DNA of 64,000 nt. Source: JADKBO01 sp965230345 (GTDB taxonomy: Bacteria > Bacteroidota > Bacteroidia > Chitinophagales > Saprospiraceae). The translations under genes and the position numbers were made by a program. Under the pieces are notes generated by a model, which made no database searches, was not told the origin of the DNA, and worked only from the letters and a program-made list of their open reading frames with translations. Position 1 is the first letter of the stretch. Each line of letters begins with the position of its first letter. Shown here piece after piece: positions 54,349-63,178 of the stretch. The stretch lies in the NCBI GenBank assembly GCA_965230345.1, contig CBDDKR010000002.1, forward strand, positions 1,054,001-1,118,000, given 5' to 3'.

Positions 54349-55515
54349 TTATTTTTTGAAAGGATCACTGTATTTAGGATCCAATGCAAGAGACTCATCG
54401 GTTAATGTATGTAAAAATGCCACCAAGGCATCTTTTTCTAAATCATTTAGATTCAAATGAACAACATCACCAGATGCATTTTTGAATTTTTTGTCTAGGT
54501 CTTTATGTGGTTTAATACCTTCACTATAATGATCAATAACATCTCTGAGTGTTCCGAATCTACCGTCGTGCATATATGGCCCAGTTAATGCTATGTTTCT
54601 TAGTGATGGAATTTTAAATTTTCCGTCATTTTTACCTTGATCTTTGTAAACCAAATCCAGTCCAATATTGGTGGTACCTTTAGGTCCTTGATCCAAATTA
54701 AATGATCCTCCATATTCTCCACTAGGGCTATCATCTGCAGCAAAATTATTACCTGAATGGCAAGTAGAACATTTTGCCTCAGCACTATTGAATATTTCCA
54801 TACCCATTTTTTCTAAAGCGGAAAAATTAGAGAAGCTTGTGCGAAGTCCATAATCAAATTTAGAATTACTTGTTGTAATTGATCCAACGAACTCGGCAAT
54901 AGCTCTTGAGATTTTTTCCTCGGTAATCTCCCTAGTTCCAAATGCTTTTTCAAACAACTCTGGGTAATACTCAATATCAGAAAGTTTATTTTTTAAATAG
55001 CTTAAATCTTCCATACCCATTTCTATATGGTTTTGGACAGGCTTTAAAGAAAGATCAACTATTGAAAACGATCTAGAATCCCAAAACAAATTATTCTGAC
55101 TTATGGGGTTAATGATACCCATACTGTTTCTTTCTGTAATTTTTCCTTCAAATCCTACACTACCGACTTGACCATCTGCAAATCCTTTATCTTGGTGATG
55201 ACACGATCCACAAGAAATGGTGTTGTTAAGTGAGAGGTTTTTATCATAGAACAATACCCTTCCTAAGGTAGCACCATCATCTGTTACAGAGACTATATTG
55301 TCACCACCAGGTTCGATAAAGATGCCCCCATCAATATTTATAAAAGCTCCAGCTTGAAAAACGCCAGATGGTAGGTTTAAGTTAGAATAATTATACGGTG
55401 TATCTGGAAGAGTTGGATTGGTTAATTCAGTAGATTTTTGATCCTCTTTTAAGCAAGATTGTAACCCAAAAACAACTCCGCCAATAAGAAACAAGTATAG
55501 TATTTTGCGCATCAT
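54349..55515 (-). CDS. Di-haem cytochrome c peroxidase/MauG-family lipoprotein
   Basis: A 388-residue lipoprotein (signal ending F-G-L-Q-S-C). It has two haem c sites: C-G-S-C-H-H in the first domain and C-S-T-C-H-S in the second. The surrounding sequence is typical of the bacterial cytochrome c peroxidase family (G-R-V-L-F-Y-D-K-N-L-S-L-N, N-S-M-G-I-I-N, G-P-Y-M-H-D-G-R-F-G-T-L-R-D-V-I-D-H-Y). It should sit in the periplasm or at the outer membrane, reducing peroxide or oxidising a protein substrate. It stands alone; no MauG partner genes are adjacent. Confidence 0.9.
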   Translation of the reverse strand: MMRKILYLFLIGGVVFGLQSCLKEDQKSTELTNPTLPDTPYNYSNLNLPSGVFQAGAFINIDGGIFIEPGGDNIVSVTDDGATLGRVLFYDKNLSLNNTISCGSCHHQDKGFADGQVGSVGFEGKITERNSMGIINPISQNNLFWDSRSFSIVDLSLKPVQNHIEMGMEDLSYLKNKLSDIEYYPELFEKAFGTREITEEKISRAIAEFVGSITTSNSKFDYGLRTSFSNFSALEKMGMEIFNSAEAKCSTCHSGNNFAADDSPSGEYGGSFNLDQGPKGTTNIGLDLVYKDQGKNDGKFKIPSLRNIALTGPYMHDGRFGTLRDVIDHYSEGIKPHKDLDKKFKNASGDVVHLNLNDLEKDALVAFLHTLTDESLALDPKYSDPFKK

Positions 55516-55675
55516 AAGGCTTAGATTTTTTATTAATTGACCGATATAAAACTAATTCATTTGATTCGAATATTCAAGTAATGAACGTGATTTAGATATC
55601 CTTTGTGAGGAAAACGCTCATTTTTTTCTAAATTTTAACATTTCATGGATCGAAGTTTTCTGAAGAATGAAGTAT

Positions 55676-55840
55676 TGAAGTGATTTAAAACTAAATCCTA
55701 ATGCTAGAATCAACTCATTGAAATCCAATCTCTGCCCAAAAATTAATTTGCATAGCCAAAGCTATGCAAAAGATTTTTCGGATTAATCTGATTTCCAAGC
55801 AGTTAATTCCGCTATTGAACACACTTTTTAAATCACTTCA
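55676..55840. repeat. MITE-like palindromic dispersed repeat (copy 3, intact ends)
   Basis: A 165-bp element with perfect 15-bp terminal inverted repeats: TGAAGTGATTTAAAA (55676-55690) and TTTTAAATCACTTCA (55826-55840). The centre is a perfect 10-pair hairpin, TTTGCATAGC-CAAA-GCTATGCAAA. The arms between are also partly complementary, so one strand can fold into a single long imperfect hairpin. It encodes nothing. Copy 2 (32770) is full length and copy 1 (23696) is a right-end fragment. No unambiguous target-site duplication could be read, though the flanks are T-rich on both sides. Confidence 0.9.
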
Positions 55841-56292
55841 TTGTTGGATTTAATTGGTCTAGTGTATTCAAATGCTGCCTCTTCGTACGATAAATATTGA
55901 TAATGTCCCGGTTTTTTCTCAACAAGGAATCCATCATTTTGAGTCTTTCTACCTCTAAAATAAATAGACCAAACCCCAAATGGTGATATGGAGGCAATTC
56001 TATGAAAGGTAGTCCTTTTCAGAACGTTAATTTGACCTCTGTTAAAATCCTTTTTAATTTTTTGCTTACCAATGAGTTTTTCTTCTGAATAGTATCCCTT
56101 CAGAATGATAGAAAAACTCCATGACCAAGGATGATCATGAAATACTTTTGGATCACGATCTTCTGTGATAATGTTATGAATATAAATACCCAAATACGTC
56201 CAATTAATAAGGTATCGCCTCTCTAGAATTTCGTAGCCACAGGTAGAATAAATCTTCTTACCTGGCAATTTTTTAATGAATTTACGAATCAT
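55828..56292 (-). CDS. Cupin-like protein with repeat-derived C-terminal end
   Basis: A 154-residue protein of unknown function. F-H-D-H-P-W-S-W-S-F-S-I-I-L-K-G-Y-Y and later T-F-H-R-I-A fit the metal-binding His motifs of a small cupin fold, as seen in several phage and bacterial hypotheticals. The N terminus is basic without a signal. The last four codons and the stop (N-E-V-I) fall inside the right terminal repeat of the MITE-like element at 55676-55840. The native C terminus may therefore have been altered or replaced. No operon partner. Confidence 0.65.
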   Translation of the reverse strand: MIRKFIKKLPGKKIYSTCGYEILERRYLINWTYLGIYIHNIITEDRDPKVFHDHPWSWSFSIILKGYYSEEKLIGKQKIKKDFNRGQINVLKRTTFHRIASISPFGVWSIYFRGRKTQNDGFLVEKKPGHYQYLSYEEAAFEYTRPIKSNNEVI

Positions 56293-56455
56293 AAGTCGTT
56301 AGATGAAGTAAGCATATTATTCCAATATAAGTATGAACAATATTAAACAAAACTCGTATTTATTTGTAATTATATACAGTCTGGTCAAACTAGGATTTTA
56401 GATTTCTTCTTGGACATAAGGCAGAATGTGATTGAATTTACCAAATAAAAATACC

Positions 56456-56989
56456 ATGAAAAAAATTATTGCTTTTGGCGCTAGTAGTAGTTCTTCATCC
56501 ATTAACAAACAATTGGCTGAATATGCTGCGAATAAGTTGGAAAATGTATCCATTGAAATCTTGGATTTAAATGATTTTGAAATGCCAATTTATAGTATGG
56601 ATAAAGAAAAATCCAATGGTATACCCGAGGAGACAATGACCTTTAAGGCAAAGCTGGATAATGCTGATGGATTAATTATTTCTTTTGCTGAACACAATGG
56701 CGTTTTCTCTGCAGCTTATAAAAACATTTACGATTGGGCAAGTCGAATTGGTCAAGGGGTATTTGGTGAAAAACCCATGTTACTTATGGCTACTTCGCCA
56801 GGGAAAAGAGGAGGAATTGGTGTATTGGAATTAGCGGAGAAGGTGTACAGTTATTCCAATCCTAATATTGTAGGTGCATTCTCCCTTCCTTCGTTTAACG
56901 ATAATTTCACCAAAGAAAGAGGCATTATTGATGAGTCATTAGAGACAAAGTTATTGACATTAGTTCGTGAATTGCAAGAGAAAATTTAA
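56456..56989 (+). CDS. NADPH-dependent FMN reductase family protein
   Basis: A 177-residue flavodoxin-like reductase. The ATG at 56456 (M-K-K-I-I-A-F-G-A-S-S-S-S-S) starts the FMN phosphate-binding loop; an upstream TTG at 56432 is less likely. F-A-E-H-N-G-V-F-S-A-A-Y-K-N-I-Y-D-W-A-S and A-T-S-P-G-K-R-G-G are family signatures (usually P-E-Y-N-G-S and S-x-G-x-x-G-G). It likely reduces quinones, azo compounds or chromate. A more distant relative is encoded at 63175. Confidence 0.85.
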   Translation: MKKIIAFGASSSSSSINKQLAEYAANKLENVSIEILDLNDFEMPIYSMDKEKSNGIPEETMTFKAKLDNADGLIISFAEHNGVFSAAYKNIYDWASRIGQGVFGEKPMLLMATSPGKRGGIGVLELAEKVYSYSNPNIVGAFSLPSFNDNFTKERGIIDESLETKLLTLVRELQEKI

Positions 56990-57114
56990 CCAAGATAATT
57001 GACCTGAGATTCTAGCCATTTTATTTGGATCATGTTGAATTTGTTTTGCTATTTAATATCAGTTGGACTAGGTAAAAGGACCTATGTTTTCAAAATCAAC
57101 GATATTATGGCACA

Positions 57115-57543
57115 TTACTTCACCTCTGTAACTTCTGTTAATTTATACATCAATCGGTTGATATCCTCACTGTTTAAGGCAAGTTTTCCTTTTAGAACAA
57201 TTGGGTCCGTTGTATACTTTATCGGATCGGTGGCTTCGATTTCCATAACTGTCTCTGGTCCAGCACCTCCACAGAAAAAACACATATTGTATGGAAACGC
57301 AGAGAATATAAACTCTTTGTGAGATTTATAGCCTTCAACTGGAATGACATAACCCTTGATCGTTATCTCTTTCCCTTCCAAGGCTTTTATTGGTGCGCTA
57401 AACACGGGTTTATCGATTTTAAACCCCATTAGCTCATCCATTTCTTTCTTATAGGTGATTTTGGAGAGGGTTTTCCAAGTGTCAGACTGAGCTTGTGTAC
57501 TTAATACTAATACTAAGGATAATAATAAAAAGATGTGTTTCAT
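57115..57543 (-). CDS. Exported CFFCG-motif protein (second paralogue)
   Basis: A 142-residue protein with a signal peptide (ending S-T-Q-A-Q); the ATG at 57543 is preferred over an upstream one that would spoil the signal. The core is L-E-G-K-E-I-T-I-K-G-Y-V-I-P-V, a strand pair resembling the OB-like DUF3299 layout, then P-Y-N-M-C-F-F-C-G-G-A-G-P-E-T-V-M-E-I. The C-x-x-C could bind metal or be a redox pair. The paralogue lies 39 bp upstream. Function is unknown. Confidence 0.65.
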   Translation of the reverse strand: MKHIFLLLSLVLVLSTQAQSDTWKTLSKITYKKEMDELMGFKIDKPVFSAPIKALEGKEITIKGYVIPVEGYKSHKEFIFSAFPYNMCFFCGGAGPETVMEIEATDPIKYTTDPIVLKGKLALNSEDINRLMYKLTEVTEVK

Positions 57544-57582
57544 AAAGTAAAATAACTTAATAAACAAAGATAGAAATACATT

Positions 57583-58017
57583 CTATTTGGTAATAACAGT
57601 AGCTTGTTCTAATGTGTATAACAATCCTGTTGGGTCGGAAGTATTGATTCTCAATATTCCTTTAACTTCAATTTTATCGTCCGTATACGCTTGTTTCTTG
57701 TTGTTTGCTAGAAATACCTGCATGGCGGTTTCAGGTCCTGCTTTTCCACAGAAGAAGCAAGTAGATTGTGGAAATTTAGATAACATGAAATGCTTTTGTT
57801 CCTTTTTCCCATTCAGGGCAATAAAGTATCCCTTGACATTAATTTCTTTCCCATCAAGTTGCATAACAATAGGGGAATACTTGGGTGTTTGCATTTCCAT
57901 ACCAAAGTCTTCATCAAACGATTTATCAAATGTAACCATAGAAAGTGTTGACCAAGTGTCTTGTCCTATCAATGAAAGGTGAAGAAATAGAAACAATATT
58001 GGTAATACCTTATTCAT
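57583..58017 (-). CDS. Exported CFFCG-motif protein (first paralogue)
   Basis: A 144-residue protein with a signal peptide (ending L-S-L-I-G-Q). It shares with the downstream gene T-W-x-T-L-S-x-V/I-T, L-D/E-G-K-E-I-x-V/I-K-G-Y and C-F-F-C-G-K/G-A-G-P-E-T-A/V-M, so the two arose by tandem duplication and then diverged. A weak likeness to DUF3299 suggests an OB-type periplasmic protein tied to metal or membrane-protein maturation. That is inference only. Confidence 0.65.
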   Translation of the reverse strand: MNKVLPILFLFLHLSLIGQDTWSTLSMVTFDKSFDEDFGMEMQTPKYSPIVMQLDGKEINVKGYFIALNGKKEQKHFMLSKFPQSTCFFCGKAGPETAMQVFLANNKKQAYTDDKIEVKGILRINTSDPTGLLYTLEQATVITK

Positions 58018-58371
58018 AATTATAATTGTCTAAGAAAACAATGATACAACAATTCTAGGACGTTTGGTATTCCCAAAAGTGTACTAAAGAAGTGTTAAAG
58101 CTGATTTTTTACACATAAAGCATTTGTCATAGTTAAATAGAATCTATAATAGATTAATTGTTGTTTTCATGTACGATTTTTTGAGAAGTACAAAACCCTT
58201 AATTAAGATCATATTTCCATTTTTATAACCAATTGGAATAAACTTTCGTTTTGGAAATGTAATCCGTTAATTATACTTAATTCTAAATGTCCTAAACTAT
58301 ATTAAATTGAGGATGTTGATAAAGTGTCCTTTAAGATAAGTGCTTATTTTTGCGCTTTCAGTGAACATCAG
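58018..58371. other. Gene-free region with an ABC-exporter -7 box
   Basis: An AT-rich 354-bp divergent spacer. The only clear signal is TATTTTTG at 58345-58352, a TAnnTTTG -7 box 20 nt before the ABC transporter ATG. The nearest TTG (58316-58318) is 26 nt upstream, slightly far for a -33 box. No gene or strong hairpin was seen. Confidence 0.45.
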
Positions 58372-60135
58372 ATGGAGAATAAAGAGAAGAAGTTTGATCT
58401 TAAATTATTATGGCGAGTCATAAGTTTGGCAAAACCGTATAAGGCGCTATTTATCAAATGTGTAGTCTTATCTATTGTTCTTGCTCCAGTAAGCACTATT
58501 GCTCCTAAGATTGTACAAATCATTGTTGATGACTACATGATGGCTGGAGATATGGATGGTGTGATCAAAATGACTGCCTTATTTTTTGGAGTGGTATTAC
58601 TCAATGTGATTTTGAGATATGTGTTTACATACTCCATTTCTGATCTTGGTCAAAAGGTTATTAAAGACCTACGTGTACAGGTGTTTTCAAGGCTTACATC
58701 CTTAAAATCCAGATATTTCGATACCACGCCTATTGGTACCTCTACGACTCGAACCATTAATGATATTGAAGCCATCAATCAGATTTTTACCCAAGGTGTA
58801 ATTACGATAATAGCTGATTTGCTTGCTGTTTTAACAGTAATTGCCATCATGTTTTATACTAGTTGGAGGCTTACCTTGATATGTTTGATGACCCTTCCTT
58901 TACTGATTATTGCAACATATGTATTTAAGGAAAAAGTAAGAGCGTCTTATCAAAGAGTTCGGAATCAACTTTCGCAGATGAATGCCTTCCTTCAAGAGCG
59001 AATCAGTGGAATGCGAATTGTTCAAATATTTAATGTAGAAGAACAGGAGCTTAAAAAGTTTAAGGAGATAAATAGAGCTTATACTCAAGCTAATTTGGAT
59101 TCCATATTCTACTACGCGATATTTTTTCCTGTGGTTGAGTTGATATCCGCTATATCATTGGCTTTAATGGTATGGTTGGGTGCAAGATCATATCTAGACG
59201 ATACGGTTACATTTGGTGCATTGGTAGCATTTCCGATGTATCTGAACTTAATGTTTCGTCCAGTTCGAATGGCTGCAGATAAATTTAATACTTTACAAAT
59301 GGGATTGGTGGCAGCTGATCGAGTGTTTAAAGTAAAGGACAGTACCGAACAAATTCCTAATAATGGAACTTATCAAGTTGATGGTTTAAAAGGAGATGTA
59401 AAGTTTGATAATGTTTCGTTCGCCTATGATGAAGAAAATTTTGTACTTCACGATGTGTCGTTTCATGTGAAACCCAATGAAACTTTAGCTATAGTCGGAA
59501 GCACAGGATCGGGAAAGAGTACAATTATCAATATTCTAAATCGTTTTTACGATATTCAAAAAGGGCAAATACACTTGGATGATACTTTAGTAAATCAATA
59601 CGAGTTGAATTCATTGAGAAAACACATTGCGATTGTATTACAGGATGTGTTTTTGTTTGAAGGAACGGTTTTGGATAATATCAGGCTGATGGATAGCTCG
59701 ATTTCGGAGGCATCTATTGTCCAAGCTTCTAAGGATATTGGAGCACATGAGTTTATTATGAAACTTCCCGATGATTATAATTTCAAAGTAACAGAAAGGG
59801 GCAATAATCTATCTGTTGGGCAGCGACAACTCATATCATTTGTACGAGCACTTGTGTTTGATCCAGATATTCTCATCTTGGATGAGGCTACCTCTTCTAT
59901 TGATGCTGTGACTGAAATGGTCATACAAAACGCTATCGAAAAATTAATCGATAAAAGGACGTCCATTGTTATTGCACACCGTCTTCAAACGATAAGGCAT
60001 GCTGATAATATTCTTGTATTGGATAAAGGAAAGGTGATCGAATTTGGACCACATGAAGAGTTGTTAAAAATTCAAAATGGAAGATATCGCGAATTGTATG
60101 AGTTGCAATTCATGGAAACAGTTAAAGAAGCATAG
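58372..60135 (+). CDS. ABC exporter, fused permease-ATPase
   Basis: A 587-residue half-transporter of the MsbA/MdlB type. The start is taken at the ATG at 58372 (M-E-N-K-E-K-K-F) because a -7 box lies only 20 nt before it; an in-frame ATG at 58324 would precede the predicted transcript start. There are six membrane helices in the first about 320 residues. The ATPase domain has Walker A G-S-T-G-S-G-K-S-T, signature L-S-V-G-Q-R-Q, Walker B I-L-I-L-D-E-A-T-S-S-I-D and the H-R-L-Q-T switch. It acts as a homo- or heterodimer exporting lipids or drugs; the substrate is not predictable. Confidence 0.92.
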   Translation: MENKEKKFDLKLLWRVISLAKPYKALFIKCVVLSIVLAPVSTIAPKIVQIIVDDYMMAGDMDGVIKMTALFFGVVLLNVILRYVFTYSISDLGQKVIKDLRVQVFSRLTSLKSRYFDTTPIGTSTTRTINDIEAINQIFTQGVITIIADLLAVLTVIAIMFYTSWRLTLICLMTLPLLIIATYVFKEKVRASYQRVRNQLSQMNAFLQERISGMRIVQIFNVEEQELKKFKEINRAYTQANLDSIFYYAIFFPVVELISAISLALMVWLGARSYLDDTVTFGALVAFPMYLNLMFRPVRMAADKFNTLQMGLVAADRVFKVKDSTEQIPNNGTYQVDGLKGDVKFDNVSFAYDEENFVLHDVSFHVKPNETLAIVGSTGSGKSTIINILNRFYDIQKGQIHLDDTLVNQYELNSLRKHIAIVLQDVFLFEGTVLDNIRLMDSSISEASIVQASKDIGAHEFIMKLPDDYNFKVTERGNNLSVGQRQLISFVRALVFDPDILILDEATSSIDAVTEMVIQNAIEKLIDKRTSIVIAHRLQTIRHADNILVLDKGKVIEFGPHEELLKIQNGRYRELYELQFMETVKEA

Positions 60136-60293
60136 ACTTTAGATAAAAAGTGCGGATTACTTGTTATTACTTCATAGGTGATGAGAAGGTATACAAGACT
60201 ATTTGTCTATGACAGGGAGTTCAGAAGGATATCAAACTCTTAAGAATTAGAAAAGAAATTGCATCCATAAGAATAAACAAGTATTTGATTATC

Positions 60294-60755
60294 ATGGGAT
60301 TTTATCAATTCAAACGAACACAATTATTTAACACCTCCAAAGAAGAGGTTTGGGACTTTATATCGGAACCTAGTAACTTAAAGAAGATTACTCCAGATTA
60401 TATGGGCTTTGATATCACCTCTGGAGGAGGATCCGTAGGAATGTATGAAGGGATGATTATAAGCTATAAAGTTTCTCCTCTATTCGGTATTAAAACAACA
60501 TGGGTCACAGAAATCACACATGTAAAACCAGGAGAGTATTTCGTAGATGAACAAAGGGTTGGACCATATAAATTATGGCATCATCAGCATATATTGGAGG
60601 AGGGTGATAAGGGAACAATAATGTATGACATTGTAAGTTATCAACCACCTTTTGGATTAGTCGGTGCTATCGCAAATAGATTGATAATTAATCAAAAGCT
60701 TAAGGAGATTTTTGATTATCGTCAAGAAGCATTGTCTAATTTATTCAAAAGGTAA
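60294..60755 (+). CDS. SRPBCC-family protein
   Basis: A 153-residue START/SRPBCC-fold protein starting at the ATG at 60294 (M-G-F-Y-Q-F-K-R-T-Q); a TTG three codons earlier is possible. F-K-R-T-Q-L-F-N-T-S-K-E-E-V-W-D-F-I-S and Y-K-L-W-H-H-Q-H-I-L match the ligand-binding cup of the YfiT/COG4276 type. Such proteins bind hydrophobic ligands. It is followed 28 bp later by an AraC regulator, but a functional link is uncertain. Confidence 0.75.
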   Translation: MGFYQFKRTQLFNTSKEEVWDFISEPSNLKKITPDYMGFDITSGGGSVGMYEGMIISYKVSPLFGIKTTWVTEITHVKPGEYFVDEQRVGPYKLWHHQHILEEGDKGTIMYDIVSYQPPFGLVGAIANRLIINQKLKEIFDYRQEALSNLFKR

Positions 60756-60783
60756 TAATCAACTCGAAGGGATTGATATAATT

Positions 60784-61659
60784 ATGGTTAAATTAAACTT
60801 GAATAATCTTACACAAATAGAGCGATACAAGAACCTAATTCAGTTTATTGATGAAAACTTCAAGAAAGAAATTAATATTGAAAAAATTGAAGAAGTAAGT
60901 CATTATTCTTATCGAAATATAAATCGAATCTTTCAGTCTTTACATCACGAAACTATTGGAAAACATATAAAAAGAATTCGACTTGATAAAGCCGCTGAAT
61001 ATTTAAAATACTCTAATGAGCAAATATATAACATTGCTCTAGAGGTTGGTTTTAGCGATATTGCTTCTTTTAGTAAAGCGTTCAAAAAAAGATTCAACTG
61101 TTCGCCAACCGCCTTTAGACAATCAAGTGAAACTCTGCTGAAGGCTAACCAACAGATCATTGATAATAACCCCCAAAAGCCAATTTCTTTTACAACAGAA
61201 ACACTTCCTGAATTTGATTTTTTGTATCTAGAACACAAGGGCAACACACAAAACATAAAAGCTATTGAGCAAACTTGGAATATCCTTTTTGAATATACAC
61301 ACCAAAAAGGATTACTTTCGAACGACAGTATCTTTTTCTCAGAAAACTTAGATGATAACGAAATAACTGATGATTTTCAATGCCGAACTAATGTTGCACT
61401 TATTATTGAAAAGCCAATAGATTTTGTTTTAAAAGGACTATTTCATCTAAAAAAGCACGCTGCTCAGAAATATGCAAAGTTTATTCATAAAGGAACCAAC
61501 GAGACGTTAGTAGATACCTACAATTTAATCTATGCTTCTTGGATGATAGATGTTCAATTGGAATTTGAAGATAAACCTACTTTGGAGTTTTATGTAAACC
61601 ATCACGAACAAGTATCTAAGAAAGATTTAATAACGGAAATCTACATTCCAATTCAATAA
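60784..61659 (+). CDS. AraC-family regulator with GyrI-like effector domain
   Basis: A 291-residue regulator; the ATG at 60784 starts M-V-K-L-N-L, while an earlier ATG at 60712 would overlap the upstream gene. The two AraC helix-turn-helix motifs are N-terminal (about residues 20-110; S-H-Y-S-Y-R-N-I-N-R-I-F and G-F-S-D-I-A-S-F-S-K-A-F-K-K). The C-terminal about 150 residues fit the GyrI-like small-molecule-binding domain. This order is typical of SoxS/Rob-like multidrug or stress regulators. It precedes the membrane/hydroxylase cassette and may control it. Confidence 0.88.
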   Translation: MVKLNLNNLTQIERYKNLIQFIDENFKKEINIEKIEEVSHYSYRNINRIFQSLHHETIGKHIKRIRLDKAAEYLKYSNEQIYNIALEVGFSDIASFSKAFKKRFNCSPTAFRQSSETLLKANQQIIDNNPQKPISFTTETLPEFDFLYLEHKGNTQNIKAIEQTWNILFEYTHQKGLLSNDSIFFSENLDDNEITDDFQCRTNVALIIEKPIDFVLKGLFHLKKHAAQKYAKFIHKGTNETLVDTYNLIYASWMIDVQLEFEDKPTLEFYVNHHEQVSKKDLITEIYIPIQ

Positions 61660-61711
61660 ATTGTCCAAAACGGACAAACAATCTGCATATCACGGATTAT
61701 AACTTTGTGGT

Positions 61712-61894
61712 ATGAAAAGTTACAAATTTAATACTTACTGGTTTTTAGGCTTTTTAGGCCTTGTCGGTTTCTATAAAATCCAGACAATACTTCAGTATTT
61801 TCAAGGACAAGCATCTGCTTGGGAGTTGCTTAATTTACTTTGGTTTTCTTGGTTTTCCTATTTTATTCCGTCCAAAACAAAAACACAAACATGA
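61712..61894 (+). CDS. Small membrane protein
   Basis: A 60-residue protein with two hydrophobic segments (about 9-28 and 36-53) and a basic tail. G-F-L-G-L-V-G-F near the first helix resembles small DUF3796-like membrane proteins, without certainty. Its stop overlaps the next start (ATGA), so it is translated with the downstream gene, which supports it as a real gene. Confidence 0.55.
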   Translation: MKSYKFNTYWFLGFLGLVGFYKIQTILQYFQGQASAWELLNLLWFSWFSYFIPSKTKTQT

Positions 61895-62298
61895 AGATAT
61901 TATTCAATATTTCTCTAGTAATCAGTTGCCTCTTTTTAGTCAGTTTTGTGAACCTAAGGGAATGTAATATAGAATTAAACGTTAGGAATTTATCGAAAAA
62001 GTGGAATTTGGATAAATACACAATAAGTTGGTATTCTGAAAACCCTTCTAAAAAAGAGAAAAACGACTATATAAAATTAAATGAGAATATGACCTTTACG
62101 AGTATTAGTGAGGGTGTATTTGAACGTGGAAAATGGCAATTACAACCTGCAAATAAACGACTCATTCTATCCAAAAAGGAGGAAAAAGGTAACTTGAAGT
62201 TCTTCATCGAAAAACTTTCTGAAGATGAGTTGATTTTAATTATTGATGACGTTTCTGATCCCGAAGCAAAATACTTAAACATCCATTTTAAAAACTAG
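61891..62298 (+). CDS. Exported lipocalin-like protein
   Basis: A 135-residue protein with an N-terminal hydrophobic signal (L-F-N-I-S-L-V-I-S-C-L-F-L-V-S-F). N-L-S-K-K-W-N-L-D-K-Y and later G-K-W-Q-L-Q-P-A-N-K-R-L-I-L-S fit the K-W-x-L...G-x-W-x-L pattern of small bacterial lipocalin-like domains. Start at the ATG overlapping the previous stop. Ligand unknown. It lies 4 bp before the sterol-desaturase-family gene. Confidence 0.55.
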   Translation: MKILFNISLVISCLFLVSFVNLRECNIELNVRNLSKKWNLDKYTISWYSENPSKKEKNDYIKLNENMTFTSISEGVFERGKWQLQPANKRLILSKKEEKGNLKFFIEKLSEDELILIIDDVSDPEAKYLNIHFKN

Positions 62299-62302
62299 AA
62301 TT

Positions 62303-63178
62303 ATGAGTTTTGCAAGACTTATTTCTCTTTTTGAGGAATCTCCCATAATGAGTTATATAGCCTATTTTTTCATTTTTAATATAACGATTATAGCCATTGA
62401 AATAATTGTTGACTTAATAACAAAAAAGAAAAGACGCTGGAAAGATTCATTAGCCAACTTTTCTATTTTTCTAATCAATCAGGTGTTGGAAAAAACCATT
62501 GTAGGTTCAATTGGAATTATTGCATTAATGCCTTTTCATTATATCACACCATTTGAGATTCCCGAATCTTGGTGGTCTTGGGTGTTAGCCATATTTGCGG
62601 CGGATTTCACCTACTATTGGATGCACCGAATAGAACACGAACACCGCATTTTATGGGGAAATCATAGTGTGCATCATTCTTCGGAAGATTACAATTTGAC
62701 GGTTTCTTTTCGATTAAGTATTATTGAACCAATAATTGAATGGATATTTCTAGTACCAATGATACTCATTGGCTTTAGCCCTTTTCAAGCAATTGTCGGG
62801 TTAATATTTGTAGCTCAGTTTCAAACTTGGATTCATACCGAAAGAATAGGAAAACTTGGTTGGCTTGACTGGATACTTAACACTCCATCTGTGCATAGGG
62901 TACATCATGGTTCGAATAGAAAATACTTGGATAAAAACTATGGAGGAATTACTATGATTTGGGATCACTTATTTGGCACCTATCAGAAAGAAGAGGAAAA
63001 AGTAGTATATGGTTTAACCCGACCTATTAACACAAATAATCCAATAAAAATCAACTTTATAGAATACAGAAATATTTGGCAAGATGTGAAGAAATGCAGA
63101 ACGTTAAAAGATAAACTTCGCATTGTTTTTGGAAATTTAATTTGGAAACCGGCTTATTTCAAAAAAGATCAAAAATGA
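62303..63178 (+). CDS. Sterol desaturase/fatty-acid hydroxylase family enzyme
   Basis: A 291-residue integral membrane di-iron oxygenase. The His cluster is complete: H-R-I-E-H (HX3H), H-S-V-H-H (HX2HH) and a late H-R-V-H-H (HX2HH), between about six membrane helices. The family hydroxylates or desaturates lipids, such as fatty acids, sphingolipids or carotenoids, in the inner membrane. It lies in a tight cassette with small exported proteins and an FMN reductase, whose start overlaps its stop (ATGA), so a lipid-modifying redox pathway is plausible; that is inferred. Confidence 0.88.
   Translation: MSFARLISLFEESPIMSYIAYFFIFNITIIAIEIIVDLITKKKRRWKDSLANFSIFLINQVLEKTIVGSIGIIALMPFHYITPFEIPESWWSWVLAIFAADFTYYWMHRIEHEHRILWGNHSVHHSSEDYNLTVSFRLSIIEPIIEWIFLVPMILIGFSPFQAIVGLIFVAQFQTWIHTERIGKLGWLDWILNTPSVHRVHHGSNRKYLDKNYGGITMIWDHLFGTYQKEEEKVVYGLTRPINTNNPIKINFIEYRNIWQDVKKCRTLKDKLRIVFGNLIWKPAYFKKDQK

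Noticed and set aside
58324..58371. 16-codon N-terminal extension of the ABC exporter
   Set aside because: The -7 box at 58345-58352 lies within it, so it would not be transcribed.
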